From contig NC_084462.1 in assembly GCF_027409185.1 (NCBI RefSeq), positions 86,104,179-86,168,178 of the forward strand: DNA of 64,000 nt. The letters run 5' to 3'. The stretch's first letter is position 1. Every line of letters begins with the position of its first letter. The position numbers and the translations under genes are program-made. Below the pieces are notes generated by a model. It was not told the origin of the DNA. It did no database searches and was given only the letters and a program-made list of their open reading frames with translations. Source of the stretch: Cynocephalus volans (Eukaryota; Chordata; Mammalia; Dermoptera; Cynocephalidae). This document shows positions 61,391-64,000 of this stretch, piece after piece.

Positions 61391-61967
61391 TTTATATTAT
61401 TATCCAGTGCTGCTGGAACCCAAAGGGTGGGCTCTCAGTAGATCATCTCAGCAGGCTGTTTGAAGTAGAGCTGTTTGGTAATGAGAGGAAGAATTGTTTG
61501 GTAAGGGGAGCGGGGATTGGGAAGCTCTTGCCATACAAGTAAGCTGGTTTCTTCAATCAGCCAAGAATGATGGTCAAGAACAATGCAAACCTGAAACCAG
61601 GAAAAGTCAGTGTGAAACCCATTTTAGCACACTGGTCCATAGGTAAATAGTTTTGTGTCATATGACCTATTTATCCTCTCTGAGAGACCCTAAATTTTTA
61701 TTATTGAGGTAAAAACTTATATTACAGAGTCTTCTAAAAGATATATAAGAAGTATTCATACATAACTCAAACACTAATTCATTACTTTCTTAAGAAAGCC
61801 CATGCTGACATTTCAAAGTCTGCTTCACCTGTATGCCTAAGGCATGTGTGTATCTTTTTGGGGAATCTCATACAGAACCTCAGTTATAAGCATCTGATGA
61901 CACTAATGGGCATGATGGTGCTCAGGTATGTATGCTTGTCCTTTAGAATTGGACACTGTCTTAGTCC

Positions 61968-62384
61968 ATTTTCTATTGCTATAACTGAATACCTGAGACT
62001 TGGTAATTTATAAATGTGTCACTAGGAAATATTTTCCTACAGTTGTAGAAAAGAAATTTTCCTACAGTTCTGGAGGCTGAGAAGTTCAAGATCAGGTGGC
62101 AGCACCTGGTCAGCTTCTGGTGAGGGCCTCATGCTGTCTCATATCATGGCGGAAGGCATCACAGGGCAAGAGGGGCACAGGAGAGAAGCCACACCAGCTT
62201 TTATAGCAGACCCACTCTCATGATAACTAACCCACTCCTGTGATAACCCATTAATCCATTAATTCAAGAATGGATTAATCTATTCATGAAGGGCTGTGCC
62301 CTCCTGACCCAATCACGTCTTATTACTATTACACTAGGGATTAATTCTCAACATGAGTTTCAGAGGGGACAAACATTCACATCA
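61968..62384 (-). mobile_element. solo MaLR LTR (MST/MLT1 type)
   Basis: Starts TGTCTTAGTCCATTTTCTAT and ends ACATCATAGCA, inverted MaLR LTR. It contains a local duplication of TTTTCCTACAGTT near 62035-62065. Confidence 0.85.
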
Positions 62385-62699
62385 TAGCAGCCCTCATTCC
62401 TCTTAACCTTTCAATGAAGCAACAATGGAGAAAGCGTAGTGCTGTTTTTCTTTGTAACATCGTCCTTATTTTTCTCTGCCTATATGTCATTTCCTTTCCC
62501 TTGTTCCTCTTTTTGAAGAATTTTACATGACAATTTTTTAAAAAAATCTGCAAAAGGCTTTTGTTTGTTTCCAACTGGGAAAGACCGATTCTTGGAATTT
62601 ACTAATGGGTGAAAATAAAGCTACCAATTTTAAAAGATTGCCTGTCTGAGAGTAACATTTGAACTGAGTTGAATAAAAAAGATAGAGTATAGTGGAGAG

Positions 62700-62840
62700 A
62701 GAATGAAAGCTGGGACCAGACATTCTTGGGCCAAATCCTGGTTCTACTAGTTAACTAGCCATGCCATCTTGGCCAAGCTACTTTGACTCTCCCAACCTCA
62801 GTTTTTTCATCTATAAAACAGAGGTCCTTAGGATTAAAAT
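62700..62840 (+). mobile_element. MIR SINE
   Basis: CTTGGGCCAAATCCTGGTTC, TTGGCCAAGCTACTTTGACT and CTCAGTTTTTTCATCTATAA in MIR order. Confidence 0.75.
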
Positions 62841-63226
62841 GGGCTTGGTTCTTTGACTTCCTTTTGACGTTGATCAGGAAGAGAGGCCTGGACCTGGCAA
62901 TCAGAGAACAGGCTATGCTGTCACACCCCTTGTCCCCCAACCCATTTTAACTGCAGAACCTTGCTCATAAGAGGGACTTGGTTAATACATGTGGAATTAG
63001 AATTTGATTGGAAATGAATAAGAAAAATATAGAAGACGAATGTGATTTAAACAGTTCGTAAAAATGAGAAACTATTTACCATGGAAATGTTGATAGACCT
63101 GTGTCCTCATGACTGTTTGTTTATGGTGATAATTAGCAACTTAAAATAATTTTTTGTAGTTGTTTAATGCCAGGCACTTGAAATCGTTTCTGAGGTTTAG
63201 CCTGACAGATTTGCCATAGTGTTTTT

Positions 63227-63327
63227 TGTTTTATTTTTTGGCTGCTGGCCTGTACAGGGATCGAACTCTTGGACCTTGGTGTTGTTAGCACTATGCTCTA
63301 CTCAACTGAGCTAACTGGCCTGCCCAT
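63227..63327 (-). mobile_element. tRNA-Ile-derived SINE, monomer
   Basis: A T-rich start, GGCTGCTGGCCTGTACAGGG, TTGGACCTTGGTGTTGTTAG and AACTGAGCTAACTGGCCTGC. Imperfect target duplication CATAGT(G/A)TTTTT around 63215 and 63328. Confidence 0.88.
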
Positions 63328-63419
63328 CATAGTATTTTTAAAGGAGCAACATTCCGAGCTGACAAGTAGATTTACTTTACATTAAAGGAAGAATTTCAGA
63401 AATTTAATCATTTAGCATG

Positions 63420-63828
63420 TGTATTAGTCCATTTTTGTGTTGCTGTAACAGGATACCCAAGACTAGGTAATTATAAAGAAAAGAGGTTTTTTGGCTCACA
63501 ATTCTGGGACAGCTGCATCTGGCACCGGCCTCAGGCTGCCTCTACTCATGGCTAAAAGTGGCAGGGCAGCCAGCAGATGCAAGGAGATCACATGGTGAAT
63601 GAGGAAGTGAGAGAGAGAGGAGGGGGAGGTGCCAGGCCCCTTTTAACAACCAGTTTTCACAGAAAGAATAGAGCTAGAACTCACTCACCTCACCTACCTC
63701 GCAGGGCATTAATGTATTATTCATGATGGAGTCAGTTCCCCTGTGATCCAAACACCTTCCAGTAGGCCCCACTTCCCAACACTGCCACATTTCAACGTGA
63801 GATTTGGAGGTCCAGTCAAACTGTAGCA
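63420..63828 (-). mobile_element. solo MaLR LTR (THE1/MST type)
   Basis: Starts TGTATTAGTCCATTTTTGTG and ends AAACTGTAGCA, inverted. Near-identical flanks GCATG (63415-63419) and GCATT (63829-63833). Confidence 0.9.
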
Positions 63829-64000
63829 GCATTAATATTTAGTATTACCATAATGCTAAAAAACAGGGCAACAATCTTGTCTTTTCTGTTGTGGAGTTTT
63901 TTTCTACCAATAGTTTGTGTGTTATTTTTTTTTAACAATCTGTCTAAAACCCATTCTTCTTCCTGGCTATGATGTGTAAAATTATATTAGTATAGTAGAA

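Overview
This is a 64-kb window of AT-rich, repeat-laden mammalian genomic DNA. It holds the last two coding exons of ARPP19 (+ strand, 3473-3595 and 8508-8678) and, about 17 kb downstream on the same strand, the CpG-island promoter and first coding exon of a class V myosin heavy chain, MYO5A (start codon at 25791, splice donor at 25818). From memory, ARPP19 lies directly upstream of MYO5A in the same orientation on human 15q21, so gene content, order and strand all agree. The rest is intron, probable 3' UTR, intergenic DNA and transposons.

Organism: at least 19 tRNA-Ile(GAT)-derived SINE copies or fragments are scattered through the window. Some are monomers of about 75-90 bp plus tail, others are two-unit dimers of about 150 bp plus tail. 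I saw no Alu, B1 or other 7SL-derived SINE. tRNA-Ile-derived monomeric and dimeric SINEs are the hallmark of the CYN families of colugos (Dermoptera), so a colugo such as Galeopterus or Cynocephalus is my best guess. That rests on recalled knowledge and was not searched.

Layout: 1-3472 is an upstream ARPP19 intron. 3596-8507 is the intron between the two visible ARPP19 exons. 8679 to about 12.7 kb is repeat-poor and probably the long ARPP19 3' UTR. About 12.7-25.2 kb is the ARPP19-MYO5A spacer, filled by L2, MaLR LTRs, an old L1 3' UTR and SINEs. 25.2-26.1 kb is the MYO5A CpG island with a GGC run and an upstream ORF. 25818-64000 is MYO5A intron 1; I found no exon 2. The intron carries L1 pieces on both strands, a half-L1 (HAL1-like) element, MaLR LTRs, hAT and Tigger MITEs, L2/MIR relics and more SINEs.

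The two genes are not known to act together. ARPP19 inhibits PP2A-B55 during mitosis, and MYO5A is an actin-based cargo motor. The most unusual content is structural. Three stretches look like local templated copies: a perfect 98-bp direct repeat 2.1 kb apart; a GT tract with its 44-bp flank copied about 2 kb into an L1; and a roughly 245-bp inverted copy inserted into an LTR. In addition, two SINEs inserted at exactly the same site, leaving three copies of one 12-bp target duplication. I found no novel protein-coding system.
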